Source: Colwellia sp.
GTDB lineage: Bacteria > Pseudomonadota > Gammaproteobacteria > Enterobacterales > Alteromonadaceae
Reading direction: 5' to 3'
DNA length: 64,000 nt
Assembly (NCBI GenBank): GCA_013215655.1
Contig: JABSOX010000010.1
Location: forward strand, 165,789 to 229,788
The first letter of the stretch is position 1; the number at the start of each line of letters is the position of its first letter. The position numbers and the translations under genes were made by a program. Below the pieces are notes generated by a model, which saw only the letters and a list, made by a program, of their open reading frames with translations, did no database searches and was not told the DNA's origin. Positions 25,691 through 34,423 of this stretch are shown in pieces.

Positions 25691-26550
25691 TTTGATCTTT
25701 GTTCTTTGTTATATATGCCAATCCAACGTTCAATTTTTCTTGCTACGGATTTCGGGTTCAGTACTATATCTTTACCCGGTAACTTTTTGATTTCGTCAGA
25801 TTTTGCATATGCCATTACGTCTTCATCAATGTTTTCTGAACAATTTTTTACACTAGGGAAAGAACCTTCTAAGTACAACTTGAGAGCATATTCTTTAACT
25901 TTTCTAGTTTTTGCATGTTTTTTATCGTTTGATCTTTTAGAATCCTTTTGTGCTTTAATTCTTATTATTTCCAGCTTTTTTGCCTCATTCAATATCCTAA
26001 ACATATCATCGTCATCAAACATTAATTGTTGAATGAAGCTGGTCATAAGTGAGGTGGCTGAATTATGCAAACCTATGCAAGCACAACCTATAGATTGAAT
26101 CAGTCTTTTTAACTCTGTTTGGGAAAACAACTCACTGTAGAAAACCCTAAATTCCGCTTGTATCTCGGGTGTAAACTTTGTTTTTTCAAAGTATTTTTCG
26201 AAATTTTGATCATCAAGAAATAAAGAAAAATATAAATGTCCTATTTGGCTTGGCATTATCTCTTCGAGTTTTGATATATTTTTTGCAGCAAAATCAGCTA
26301 ACCCGCCATACAGCCATGACTCGAAGGCCAGCACTCCGTCAGGTATTTTTGATAGATGTTCTGCCTTATCTACATTCTCCGGAATATCACTTAAATATTT
26401 TCGGTACTTATTTTCGTTAATCTCTTTCTCAAGAGAGTTGATTAATTCTACAAATAAATTTACTACAGGCTCTTTTTCTTCTTGCTTAATACTCGGAAAT
26501 GCCTCTTTTACTTTATTTGTGAATTCACTTGCTGCACTTTCATTTTCCAT
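25678..26550 (-). CDS. Uncharacterised island protein
   Basis: This 290-residue protein is acidic in its N-terminal two thirds and basic near residues 195-225 (KAQKDSKRSNDKKHAKTRKVK), with a C-terminal stretch (LNPKSVARKIERWIGIY) like a small DNA-binding or resolvase-type tail. No family is recognised. It lies upstream of the iteron-like repeats on the same strand, and its stop codon is within the third repeat. It may regulate the replication operon, but that is speculation. Confidence 0.6.
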   Translation of the reverse strand: MENESAASEFTNKVKEAFPSIKQEEKEPVVNLFVELINSLEKEINENKYRKYLSDIPENVDKAEHLSKIPDGVLAFESWLYGGLADFAAKNISKLEEIMPSQIGHLYFSLFLDDQNFEKYFEKTKFTPEIQAEFRVFYSELFSQTELKRLIQSIGCACIGLHNSATSLMTSFIQQLMFDDDDMFRILNEAKKLEIIRIKAQKDSKRSNDKKHAKTRKVKEYALKLYLEGSFPSVKNCSENIDEDVMAYAKSDEIKKLPGKDIVLNPKSVARKIERWIGIYNKEQRSKSHS

Positions 26551-26888
26551 AATTCATCCCTGATTACTTCACGTTTCAAATTAACGTAGGCATATCCCTG
26601 ATATTTATATTGCCTGAATGCTAGTAGGTAAATCAATAGCCATAATCAAGTAGATTAAAATATAGCCATTAATGTCACAAAGTAGGTCAGTTTTACGAAG
26701 TAGAATAGTTTTGAAATGTAATTTATTTTGAAGTTTGGTAGCCATGTTTTAAAAAACATTACTCCTCATTATTCTCTGCGATACCGTTGTTCCTCGTTCA
26801 TGCTTCGTTCGTAATGCTATCAAAAGAACCTTGGTTATTCATATGCGTTTTATAAGTGCTTTGTCATAAATTACATGAAATAGTGCAT
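26551..26888. other. Non-coding stretch inside the island
   Basis: No credible gene. The 5' flank of the preceding gene is AT-rich; 26,757-26,835 has short GTTC/GAAC-rich words that may form hairpins. The following 72 bases are described as an attC-like site. Confidence 0.4.
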
Positions 26889-26960
26889 GGATAACGCGCA
26901 TAATTAGTGAAATACGAACAAAAGCAATCTGCTGTAGTTCGTTTAAGCAACTTGTTAAAA
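26889..26960 (-). other. Possible attC-like site after the second HEPN-like gene
   Basis: On the minus strand TTTTAACAAGTTGCTTAAAC begins 6 bases after the stop and TTATGCGCGTTATCC ends the site 72 bases away, the spacing and word types of chromosomal attC sites. The left core starts with T instead of a purine, and inner boxes pair poorly, so this is weaker than the site at 16511. Confidence 0.35.
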
Positions 26961-26966
26961 GGAGTT

Positions 26967-27953
26967 TTAATTTTCTAAAACTGCATGCCTAGCATCAGAT
27001 AAAATACGGTCATATCGTTCAATAAACACTGTGAACTTATCGGGAGATTCGTTAAATGATGATATCCAGTTTGATAATCCGTTTGCGATAACGTTTATTA
27101 AATCAATTAGATTAAAATAGCTATTTTCGAAGTCTGCCTCAGGTACGAAGCCGGACTTAGCAACACAGAATGATATTCTTTTTTCTTTACCTTGTAGAAC
27201 TTTTCGGGAATCTAGGTTCGACATATGTAATATAGAATTTCTTAACTCCCACAATTGACTTGGTGTTATTTCGATACTCGCCAAGTTTGAGTAATTATTT
27301 AACCACTTTATGAAATTACCATGCACATCTCCATATTCCAAGAAAGAGATAGTATCTATAGAAGACGCTAACAATTTCATACAAGATACATAATGTCCTT
27401 TATTAAAAAGTAACTTTATTGCTTCAAAATAGTCATCGTGAATTAAAGCAGGCATATCGAAACCTTCAGGTTTCATATAATCTTCGAGGTAATCTGACAT
27501 AACACCGCCGCCTAGTTTAGGATGACCTTGGTGCTTACTTAAATATAAAGGACCTAGTGATGTACTTATATCTATTTCTGGCTGACCGTTTACGATAGCG
27601 GTGGTACAGCAGAGTGGATTTTTGCTAGCCCCTAACTTTGAGAGGATACCTTCAAACACTTCAAGTACTTTGCCTTGTCGGGATAATGCCATAAAATGCT
27701 GAAGCGTAAATTTTCCCGATTGGTTGAAATATTTCTTAGGTGGCGATAATTTCACAGCCTTTTTGGAGTCTGTATCTACGGAACTTTTAAGGTGATTAGA
27801 CTTATCATCATCCGTCCCAGCAATTAAATGCTTTGCATAACCTAACTGTATTATTTCGTTATCTTCTACGTAATAGAAAAAGTTATAAATTTCTTCGTGC
27901 ACAACACCTAACTCCTTGTTGTCAATTATTAATTTCGTATATTCCCGACTCAC
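26967..27953 (-). CDS. HEPN-like protein with long N-terminal domain
   Basis: This 328-residue protein has LWELRNSILHMSNLDSRKV near residues 234-252, an Rx4H motif (Arg238, His243) in a helical context typical of HEPN domains. The first ~130 residues are beta-rich and unrecognised. An attC-like sequence follows the stop. HEPN domains are common RNase effectors in defence. The call relies on the motif and helices only. Confidence 0.5.
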   Translation of the reverse strand: MSREYTKLIIDNKELGVVHEEIYNFFYYVEDNEIIQLGYAKHLIAGTDDDKSNHLKSSVDTDSKKAVKLSPPKKYFNQSGKFTLQHFMALSRQGKVLEVFEGILSKLGASKNPLCCTTAIVNGQPEIDISTSLGPLYLSKHQGHPKLGGGVMSDYLEDYMKPEGFDMPALIHDDYFEAIKLLFNKGHYVSCMKLLASSIDTISFLEYGDVHGNFIKWLNNYSNLASIEITPSQLWELRNSILHMSNLDSRKVLQGKEKRISFCVAKSGFVPEADFENSYFNLIDLINVIANGLSNWISSFNESPDKFTVFIERYDRILSDARHAVLEN

Positions 27954-28155
27954 TAAAAGAGATAAATGTTCTGTTAGTTTGAACCTCAGAGTTCAGTCTC
28001 TATGTGCTTTATTTTTTAATCTTTCTGATTTGATTGCCTGCGTAACAATAAATAGTACCATCCTCCCATAGTGACAATCTGGATAATGGAAACAAAATTA
28101 GTGGTATTACACTAAAGGCATCTGTTCGGGTGGTTTTTGCTTTAACAGAGAATAG

Positions 28156-28992
28156 TTACTCTTCATTTTGGATTATTTCTGAATATACTCTTTTAACAAT
28201 CGAAGAGCATGTATCATCATCTATTTTATCAATTCCAGTAATATTCTTGGAGAGAGTTTCTATATACCTTTTTTTCTTTGCATTCGGTAATGATTTAATT
28301 TTTTGTATAGACTTAGGGTTTTTAATTCTTGGTGCGATGGAGTCAAAAATATAACGTTCTATATCGATATTTCTAATTGCATAATTATCAATAGCTTCAA
28401 CGAACTTATGTGTAGCACTTATTAATGAAGCGGTTTCTTTAAACGTAAAATCACCACCTTGTTCCCACGTTTTTTTCAGTAGTGTTGAATCAAGTCCACA
28501 AAACTCATGATTAATCCTTTCTTTTTCTTCAATAAGAACGTTTTGGCTTTGTAATCTAATCTCATTATCGATGTCGTAATGAAATGAATGATTTCTCCAA
28601 GTAATGAGTACTTCCATTAATGCTATCAATACTTGGTCTACTTGAATTTCGTCAGCAATAAGAATTACTTTTTTGTAAATGGATTGATTAGCTTGTGAAA
28701 ATAATGAAGTGAAACTCTCGGATTCTAGTTCTTTCGGTTTTCTATTTAATTCCGTCATGTACATTTCCAGAGATTCAACAGCCCAGCCTAAGAATGACTG
28801 TAGCGTAAATATTCTAGTTCGATGAATTGAACTTGTAATATCCTTTGGGTTCCATGAGGTGTTAAATGAAGATGGAGCTTTTTTAATACCTGACAACTCT
28901 ATTGAGTCGAGACCAATTAAAGAGGTGATAAGAAGATGATTTGCATTACCAAATCTCTTTTTGAATTCTTTTCTTGCTTTAGTCGCTTTCAT
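28156..28992 (-). CDS. HEPN-like protein preceded by a tRNA-like structure
   Basis: This protein of about 278 residues is mostly helical with ITWRNHSFHYD (Arg133, His138), an Rx4H motif as in HEPN ribonucleases. The ATG at 28992 is preferred because the longer frame translates the tRNA-like sequence just upstream. No ribosome site is obvious before this ATG, which begins only a few bases after the CCA of that structure. It lies between the integrase gene and another HEPN-like gene. Confidence 0.55.
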   Translation of the reverse strand: MKATKARKEFKKRFGNANHLLITSLIGLDSIELSGIKKAPSSFNTSWNPKDITSSIHRTRIFTLQSFLGWAVESLEMYMTELNRKPKELESESFTSLFSQANQSIYKKVILIADEIQVDQVLIALMEVLITWRNHSFHYDIDNEIRLQSQNVLIEEKERINHEFCGLDSTLLKKTWEQGGDFTFKETASLISATHKFVEAIDNYAIRNIDIERYIFDSIAPRIKNPKSIQKIKSLPNAKKKRYIETLSKNITGIDKIDDDTCSSIVKRVYSEIIQNEE

Positions 28993-28999
28993 ATAATTG

Positions 29000-29090
29000 G
29001 TCGTCTGGTGGGAATTGAACCCACTCTCTTCCTTTGAAGGCTCTACCAGTGAGAGTTTTAAAGGGAAGCGCCCCATGGCCTCAGACGATA
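29000..29090 (-). ncRNA. tRNA-like RNA structure
   Basis: On the minus strand the 91-base segment begins TCGTCTG and ends CAGACGA-CCA, a perfect 7-bp acceptor-like stem with CCA. It contains a T-arm GTGGG-TTCAATT-CCCAC and a D-arm-like CTCACTGGTAGAG. The middle does not fold as a normal anticodon arm; CTTCC and GGAAG pair around the D-like hairpin. It could be a decayed tRNA, a tmRNA-like mimic or a leader structure. There is no discriminator base between the stem and CCA. Confidence 0.5.
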
Positions 29091-29261
29091 AAAACCCAGT
29101 TGAATCGGCATCCGAATATACCAGTAAGTATTTGATGTATCAAGGGTATTATTAATGTAATTACACGGAGTTATATATTTTCATACATGCATCTAAGACA
29201 TTAATGTTTCAACATTTAGAGGTCAAAGATCATTTATAAAATTAATTTGTCTTAATATCAC

Positions 29262-30587
29262 CTATTGGATTTTCACTAATAATCTCATACATTCATACTC
29301 TGTAAGAAGTGATATTTTCTCTAGAAGTTGTGCTTTTGCGGATAACTCAGAATTAGTTGAAATATCAACAGCTGCTTGCATTGCATCAGTAGCCTTCTGC
29401 ACACCAGCTTTAACTGTATCACCAGATAAATGCGCATAGGCTCTTGCCGTTGTTTGTATATCAGAATGGCCTAGGCTTTTTGAAATAGATAATAAATCTA
29501 CTCCTTCCAAAGCTTGCCAACTGGCGAGGGTTTTTCGCATGGTATGAGGTGTTATACGTTTAGCTGCATTATCTGTATATAAACCAGCTCTTTTAATAAT
29601 GCGCATCCAATAACCATTATTGTCACTCTTTACGGATAAATGTCCTGTTGAACTGCCACGTTGTTTACTGACAAAAACATAAGGTGAATCATCAAATTCA
29701 TCTTGATGTTCACTCAATCGTCGTTTTAATATTTCTACGGCTGGTGTCGCCAATTGAGCATGATAAACCTTTTTCGTTTTTGTCTTGGTATGAGGGATTG
29801 TCCAAACGCCTCGTTCAAGGTCTAATTCTTCCCATTCCATGCTATAAACATTACCTTTACGTTGGCCTGTATAAATGAGTATTTGCACCACATCTTGGTA
29901 GATCTGTTTTTCATGGGTTAACGAATTAAACAAGGCGGCAATTTCTTCTTTATTTAAAAAGCGTGTTTTTGCTTCTATGGTAACTTTTGAAATACCAGAA
30001 AAAGGGTTCTCTTTGATGAGTTCGTGACTAGCGGCTAAGTTAAATAATGATTTGAGTAATGATATGCCGTTGTTATATAAACCAGCGGTCAACTCTGCCT
30101 TTAAGTTATCAGCAATTCTAAGCGCTTTTCCTGAGGTTATTTCACTTGCAATTAGTTTCGATGTTCTTGGCTTGATATGTAGCTTCCAGACGCGGCTAAG
30201 ATCGTCTAATGACTTTTGTCTGCGTTCACCTACTTTGATTTTTGCTCTGAAGTTTTCTTCGTAGTTTAAATAAAGATCTTCAACCGTTAATTGTTTAGCT
30301 CTCGCCTCACGTTTTAATTCGGTAGGATTAATTCCATCTTCCATCATCGATACTTTTTCTCTGGCTTTTTTACGAGCCTGTTCAATGGTATTTGCTGGAA
30401 ACTGACCAAGCGTAGCGCGGACGTTTTTACCGTTGATTTTTTTAGAGACTGAAAAGGTTTTAGTGCCAGTGGAAGTAACGCGTAAAGTTAACTCAGGAAT
30501 TTTTAAATCACGGTATTCATCACGTCCAGATATTGGTGGAATGATTTTATTGATTGCCGCGATGGTAAAATTGAACTTTTTACTCAT
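29262..30587 (-). CDS. P4-type tyrosine integrase
   Basis: This 441-residue integrase has the N-terminal DUF4102-type domain (LRVTSTGTKTFSVSKKINGK), a core-binding helical domain and the catalytic residues Arg243 (TGQRKG), His348/Arg351 (TPHTMRKT), His374 (LGHSDI) and Tyr384. It catalyses insertion and excision at the 39-bp attachment repeats; its start is 154 bp from attR. ATG 30587 is chosen because GAGGTG precedes it closely. P4-type integrases usually target tRNA 3' ends; here the target appears to be a small RNA gene. Confidence 0.93.
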   Translation of the reverse strand: MSKKFNFTIAAINKIIPPISGRDEYRDLKIPELTLRVTSTGTKTFSVSKKINGKNVRATLGQFPANTIEQARKKAREKVSMMEDGINPTELKREARAKQLTVEDLYLNYEENFRAKIKVGERRQKSLDDLSRVWKLHIKPRTSKLIASEITSGKALRIADNLKAELTAGLYNNGISLLKSLFNLAASHELIKENPFSGISKVTIEAKTRFLNKEEIAALFNSLTHEKQIYQDVVQILIYTGQRKGNVYSMEWEELDLERGVWTIPHTKTKTKKVYHAQLATPAVEILKRRLSEHQDEFDDSPYVFVSKQRGSSTGHLSVKSDNNGYWMRIIKRAGLYTDNAAKRITPHTMRKTLASWQALEGVDLLSISKSLGHSDIQTTARAYAHLSGDTVKAGVQKATDAMQAAVDISTNSELSAKAQLLEKISLLTEYECMRLLVKIQ

Positions 30588-30740
30588 AAACACCTCTTAT
30601 TAACGTATGGAAAACATCTGGGGGTGCCGTGGGGGTGCCTGAAAGGTATATTTCGGTCTATTTTGGTTAATTTCGAGTAATCTAGAGGTTCCATGTGATC
30701 GCGCTACAGCCCTTGTATATTAACGTCTGTTAATCTTATC

Positions 30741-30779
30741 ACATTATCGCAGGCAATAAAAAGGCCTTACCAAAGGTAA
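30741..30779. repeat. Island attachment repeat, right copy (attR)
   Basis: It is identical over 39 bases to 15527-15565. On this side the hairpin GGCCTTACC/GGTAAGGCC continues intact into 30783, so the small RNA gene retains a working terminator made partly of the repeat. Confidence 0.85.
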
Positions 30780-30863
30780 GGCCGTAAATGCTCGCTGTAT
30801 GGGCTTGTATATCAAGCTTCTTATTAGTTATTTCTTTATTTATTATTGTTCTTCTCTAGCGCG
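30757..30863 (-). ncRNA. Predicted small RNA, copy B (island target gene)
   Basis: The minus strand has TTGCAT and TATAAA boxes 17 bases apart, a transcript of about 107 nt beginning near CCCGCGCTAGAG, and a terminator GGCCTTACC-TTT-GGTAAGGCC-TTTTTATT. The same parts appear in copy A (11098-11204), with blocks of 14-24 identical bases in the body. The island attachment repeat covers the terminator and downstream flank. The gene lies between the island and hemE, reading away from hemE. Function is unknown. Confidence 0.65.
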
Positions 30864-30869
30864 GGACAA

Positions 30870-30925
30870 TTTATATCAAAGCCAATTCATTGATGCAACA
30901 ACTTTAATAGAGCATATACACCACG
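30870..30925 (-). promoter_or_regulatory. Promoter and conserved upstream block of small RNA copy B
   Basis: -10 TATAAA at 30870-30875 and -35 TTGCAT at 30893-30898. The upstream block down to GTGGTGTATATGCTC is identical to copy A, which suggests a shared regulator. Confidence 0.55.
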
Positions 30926-31115
30926 ATTTTTATCGTAGTTTTGTATATAAATCAATCATTAAAATAAAACTAAAAATAATCCTAATGAATACAAACAATT
31001 AATGTGTGTAATTTAAATAAGCTAGGTAGGTGTGATCGGAGAATTGATTTGGAGCATAGAAGAAATATTTTTGTGATGATAGAATGCGCGCATATAAAAA
31101 TGGGGACATCTGTTT

Positions 31116-32186
31116 ATGACTGAATTAAAAAACGATAATTATTTACGAGCATTGCTTCGCCAACCTGTAGACTACACTCCCGTGTGGATGATGAGACAGG
31201 CAGGGCGCTATTTACCAGAATATAGAGCGGTACGTAAAGATGCTGGTGATTTTATGTCGGTGTGTCGTAATGCTGAGCTTGCTTGTGAAGTAACAATTCA
31301 ACCATTACGTCGTTTTCCGTTAGATGCAGCAATTCTTTTCAGTGATATTTTAACTATTCCTGATGCAATGGGTTTAGGTTTATATTTTGAAACAGGTGAA
31401 GGTCCTAAATTTGAACGTCCTATCACGTGTAAAGCCGACGTAGATAAAATAGCGGTTCCGGATCCTGAAGACGAGTTAGGTTACGTGATGAATGCCGTAC
31501 GTACTATCCGTAAAGAATTAAAGGGAGAAGTACCGTTAATTGGTTTTTCAGGTAGTCCGTGGACATTAGCGACTTATATGATTGAAGGCGGTAGTTCAAA
31601 AGCATTTACTAAAATCAAAAAAATGATGTTTTCTGAGCCACAAACATTGCATTTATTATTGGATAAACTAGCTGATTCAGTGATCAGTTATTTAAATGCA
31701 CAAATCGCTGCTGGCGCACAATCAGTAATGGTTTTTGATACATGGGGTGGTGTTTTATCTCCTCGTGATTACAAAGAGTTTTCATTGCAATATATGGCAA
31801 AAATCGTTGATGGTTTGACTCGGCATAATGAAGGTCGCCAAGTACCAGTAACATTATTTACTAAAAATGGTGGTATGTGGTTAGAAGATATAGCCGCAAC
31901 AGGCTGTGATGCTGTTGGTCTTGATTGGACCATAGATATTGAAAATGCGAAAGCACGTATTGGTGACAAAGTTGCCTTGCAAGGCAATATGGATCCGTCA
32001 ATGTTATATGCGCCAAAACCGCGTATTGAAGAAGAAGTATCTAAAATATTAGCAGGATTTGGTGAAGGCGGTACCGGACATGTCTTTAACTTAGGTCATG
32101 GTATTCATCCTGATGTTGATCCAGAACATGCAGGGCACTTTATTGAATCTGTGCATCGATTAAGTAAGCCATATCACGTTAAATAA
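31116..32186 (+). CDS. hemE: Uroporphyrinogen decarboxylase
   Basis: This 356-residue enzyme converts uroporphyrinogen III to coproporphyrinogen III in cytosolic haem synthesis. It has the family signatures [16 protein letters not shown] (near the N-terminus) and [17 protein letters not shown], with the catalytic Asp of [12 protein letters not shown] and the C-terminal [15 protein letters not shown]. Length is normal. It stands as a single gene, followed by a strong terminator. Confidence 0.97.
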   Translation: MTELKNDNYLRALLRQPVDYTPVWMMRQAGRYLPEYRAVRKDAGDFMSVCRNAELACEVTIQPLRRFPLDAAILFSDILTIPDAMGLGLYFETGEGPKFERPITCKADVDKIAVPDPEDELGYVMNAVRTIRKELKGEVPLIGFSGSPWTLATYMIEGGSSKAFTKIKKMMFSEPQTLHLLLDKLADSVISYLNAQIAAGAQSVMVFDTWGGVLSPRDYKEFSLQYMAKIVDGLTRHNEGRQVPVTLFTKNGGMWLEDIAATGCDAVGLDWTIDIENAKARIGDKVALQGNMDPSMLYAPKPRIEEEVSKILAGFGEGGTGHVFNLGHGIHPDVDPEHAGHFIESVHRLSKPYHVK

Positions 32187-32202
32187 AACGCATGTATTTA
32201 AC

Positions 32203-32231
32203 AAAAAAAGGAACCTAGGTTCCTTTTTTTT
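32203..32231 (+). terminator. Terminator after hemE
   Basis: AAAAAAAGGAAC pairs with GTTCCTTTTTTT around CTAG, followed by a T run. It is symmetric and may also serve the convergent phosphatase gene. Confidence 0.9.
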
Positions 32232-32294
32232 GTTTGGGCTCAAGCTACTTCAAGGCAGTGCGTCTGTTTGGACTTAAGTTATACTCAGCTAGCT

Positions 32295-32828
32295 TTATTG
32301 GCATTCTAACGGCTGCTTAAAGCGCGTTAGTATTCTTTTATTCCCTATTATTTGAACTTGATAGAGCTCTTGATATTCTAATTCCGTTAATTCTTTTACA
32401 TCTTGTTTGCTAATTAACTGGGTAAGCTGCGGTGTCGTATTACTGTGACCAACAACCAATGCATTTCGTTTTTCATTTATTAGCTGTTTAGCAATCGTTG
32501 TTAATTCTCGCGGATTATAGTTTTTGATGGTTAACTGTTTTTGTTTAGCTGTTGGTTTCGCTGTTGCCATAGTGCGTTTATAGTTGGTGCTATAGACATT
32601 TGTTAACTTAACGTTTTCTAAAGTGCTGGCGAGTTGTTCAGCGCGTTTTATACCACATTGAGTTAACTCAGGATTTTTTTCTCCTTCAATGATTTGTTTT
32701 TCGGCATGTCTGACCAAATAGATGGTATATGAACTTTCATTTGATTTATTGGCATTATCATTTGCAAAAGTCGAGAAGCTCATGGCGGTTATTGCAAATG
32801 AAATGACTAGTTTTTTTATATGTTTCAT
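32295..32828 (-). CDS. Exported histidine phosphatase (SixA/phosphoglycerate mutase fold)
   Basis: This protein of about 177 residues has a signal peptide (MKHIKKLVISFAITAMSFSTFA), then the phosphohistidine motif YLVRHAEK, a second active-site segment VYSTNYKRTMATA and VVGHSNTTPQL. These are the catalytic elements of branch 1 histidine phosphatases. The signal places it in the periplasm. The start at 32828 has AAGG 8 bases upstream; the longer frame adds seven residues. The substrate is unknown. Confidence 0.85.
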   Translation of the reverse strand: MKHIKKLVISFAITAMSFSTFANDNANKSNESSYTIYLVRHAEKQIIEGEKNPELTQCGIKRAEQLASTLENVKLTNVYSTNYKRTMATAKPTAKQKQLTIKNYNPRELTTIAKQLINEKRNALVVGHSNTTPQLTQLISKQDVKELTELEYQELYQVQIIGNKRILTRFKQPLECQ

Positions 32829-32890
32829 CGTTTGCCTTAGTCGCGCCAAGCAAGATTATGTTTGGCGCTGAATATAACGTTAATTCTAAG

Positions 32891-34351
32891 TTAGAATAAG
32901 CGATTTAAACCATTTAATGCCGCAACTCTAAAAGCTTCTGCCATGGTTGGGTAATTAAAGGTTGTTTCTACAAAATACTCGATGGTATTACCACCATTTT
33001 TTTGTTGCATAATGGCTTGGCCGATGTGAATAATTTCAGCGGCATTTTCCCCAAAGCAGTGAATACCCAATATTTCTTTAGTTTCACGATGAAAAAGTAT
33101 TTTTAATGAGCCTACTAAATTGTTTGAAATTTGGGCGCGGGCTAGATGTTTAAACTGAGCTCGACCTACTTCATAGGGAATTTTAGCTTCAGTAAGTTCT
33201 TGTTCAGTTTTACCAACAGAGCTGATTTCAGGAATGGTGTAAATTCCGGTTGGAATATCAACAATAAGTTTTGCCTTACAGTCATCATTGATCATGCTAC
33301 TAGCAGCAATTCGACCTTGATCAAATGCGGCACTAGCAAGACTGGGGTAACCTATAACATCACCAACAGCAAAAATATTATCCACTTCTGTTTGATAAAA
33401 TTCATTGATTTTTATCTGCCCACGACCATCGGCTTTTAAGCCTGCTTTTTCAAGCATTAAATCGGCAGTATTACCTGTTCGTCCATTTGCCCATAAAAGG
33501 CAATCTGCTTTCATTTTTTTACCCGACTCTAAATGAACAATAACAGAGTCATCACTGGCTTCTACTTGCTTAATTTGTTCACCGTGGCGAATAACCACGC
33601 CATTGTTCCATAAATGATAACTGAGTGAATCTGACATTTCCGTATCAAGGAAGGATAACAAACGATCACGGGTATTGATTAAATCAACTTTTACGCCCAA
33701 CCCTCTAAAGATTGACGCATACTCACTACCAATAACTCCGGCACCATAAATAATAATGTGACGAGGAGAATGGCTAAGTTCCAAAATACTGTCTGAGTCA
33801 TATACACGAGGATGATTAAAATCGATATCATCAGGATGATAAGGCCTAGATCCGGTTGCAATAACAATTTGTTTGGCGGTGATTTTATCTATCGAACCAT
33901 CAGGACGAAGTATTTGTATCGTATGAGCATCAACAAACGACGCTTCACCAATAAAATGCTCAACTCTGTTGCGATCATAGAAACCACTACGTAAATTAAC
34001 CTGTTTGCGTATTACCGCAGAAGCATGGCTTAAAATGTCTTGAAAGGTTAAATGTTTATTATCTTGTCCCTGATTAAACAATGGATTGGAGTTGTATTCA
34101 ATCAAGCGACTAACGGATTGACGTAATGCCTTAGAAGGTATTGTGCCCCAATGTGTACATCCCCCTCCAACTTGATGATAACGTTCAATAATTGCAACTT
34201 TTTTCTGTTGTTTGGCAAGGTTCATTGCAGCACCTTCACCGCCTGGTCCTGTGCCTATAATAATTGCGTCGTAATCAAAAGACTGTTCGTTTGTGGTTTT
34301 ATGTGTTTTTTTTGTTTGTTTAGTCAAGGACGTTACCATTATTCCTGCCAT
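32891..34351 (-). CDS. sthA: Soluble pyridine nucleotide transhydrogenase
   Basis: This 486-residue flavoprotein transfers hydride between NADPH and NAD+. It carries the FAD motif [14 protein letters not shown], the SthA-specific [17 protein letters not shown] (only one of the two redox cysteines of related reductases), a NAD(P)-binding [14 protein letters not shown] and [16 protein letters not shown]. The N-terminus has about 15 residues more than E. coli SthA; an internal ATG at 34339 with AGGA just upstream may be the true start. Confidence 0.93.
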   Translation of the reverse strand: MAGIMVTSLTKQTKKTHKTTNEQSFDYDAIIIGTGPGGEGAAMNLAKQQKKVAIIERYHQVGGGCTHWGTIPSKALRQSVSRLIEYNSNPLFNQGQDNKHLTFQDILSHASAVIRKQVNLRSGFYDRNRVEHFIGEASFVDAHTIQILRPDGSIDKITAKQIVIATGSRPYHPDDIDFNHPRVYDSDSILELSHSPRHIIIYGAGVIGSEYASIFRGLGVKVDLINTRDRLLSFLDTEMSDSLSYHLWNNGVVIRHGEQIKQVEASDDSVIVHLESGKKMKADCLLWANGRTGNTADLMLEKAGLKADGRGQIKINEFYQTEVDNIFAVGDVIGYPSLASAAFDQGRIAASSMINDDCKAKLIVDIPTGIYTIPEISSVGKTEQELTEAKIPYEVGRAQFKHLARAQISNNLVGSLKILFHRETKEILGIHCFGENAAEIIHIGQAIMQQKNGGNTIEYFVETTFNYPTMAEAFRVAALNGLNRLF

Positions 34352-34423
34352 CGTTTAAAAAATTTTAGCAGGAAATAATAGTAAGGTAACTGTTTTTATA
34401 GCAATTGTTTATTACTACCGCTA

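Larger units (their letters stand above)
15527..30779. mobile_element. Integrated genomic island with P4-type integrase, HUH replication protein and defence cargo
   Basis: A 39-bp exact direct repeat (15527-15565 and 30741-30779) brackets 15.2 kb in which every gene is on the minus strand. The right end carries a tyrosine integrase 154 bp from the repeat; the interior has an AlpA-like gene and a replication endonuclease. The left half is defence-like cargo. The intact small RNA gene lies outside the right repeat, so integration occurred at its 3' end. The combination int, alpA-like, rep resembles phage-satellite elements. No capsid or packaging gene is seen. Confidence 0.85.

Noticed and set aside
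29000..29090. tRNA-like sequence considered as a normal tRNA and as the island attachment site.
   Set aside because: No proper anticodon arm can be drawn, and the direct repeats that bound the island lie elsewhere, at the small RNA.
15527..30779. Island considered as a complete prophage.
   Set aside because: There are no capsid, portal, terminase, tail or lysis genes; only integration, replication and cargo genes are seen.
30799..31002. Plus-strand 67-codon frame between the island and hemE.
   Set aside because: It lies over the small RNA and its promoter on the opposite strand, has no ribosome site, and copy A does not keep the frame.
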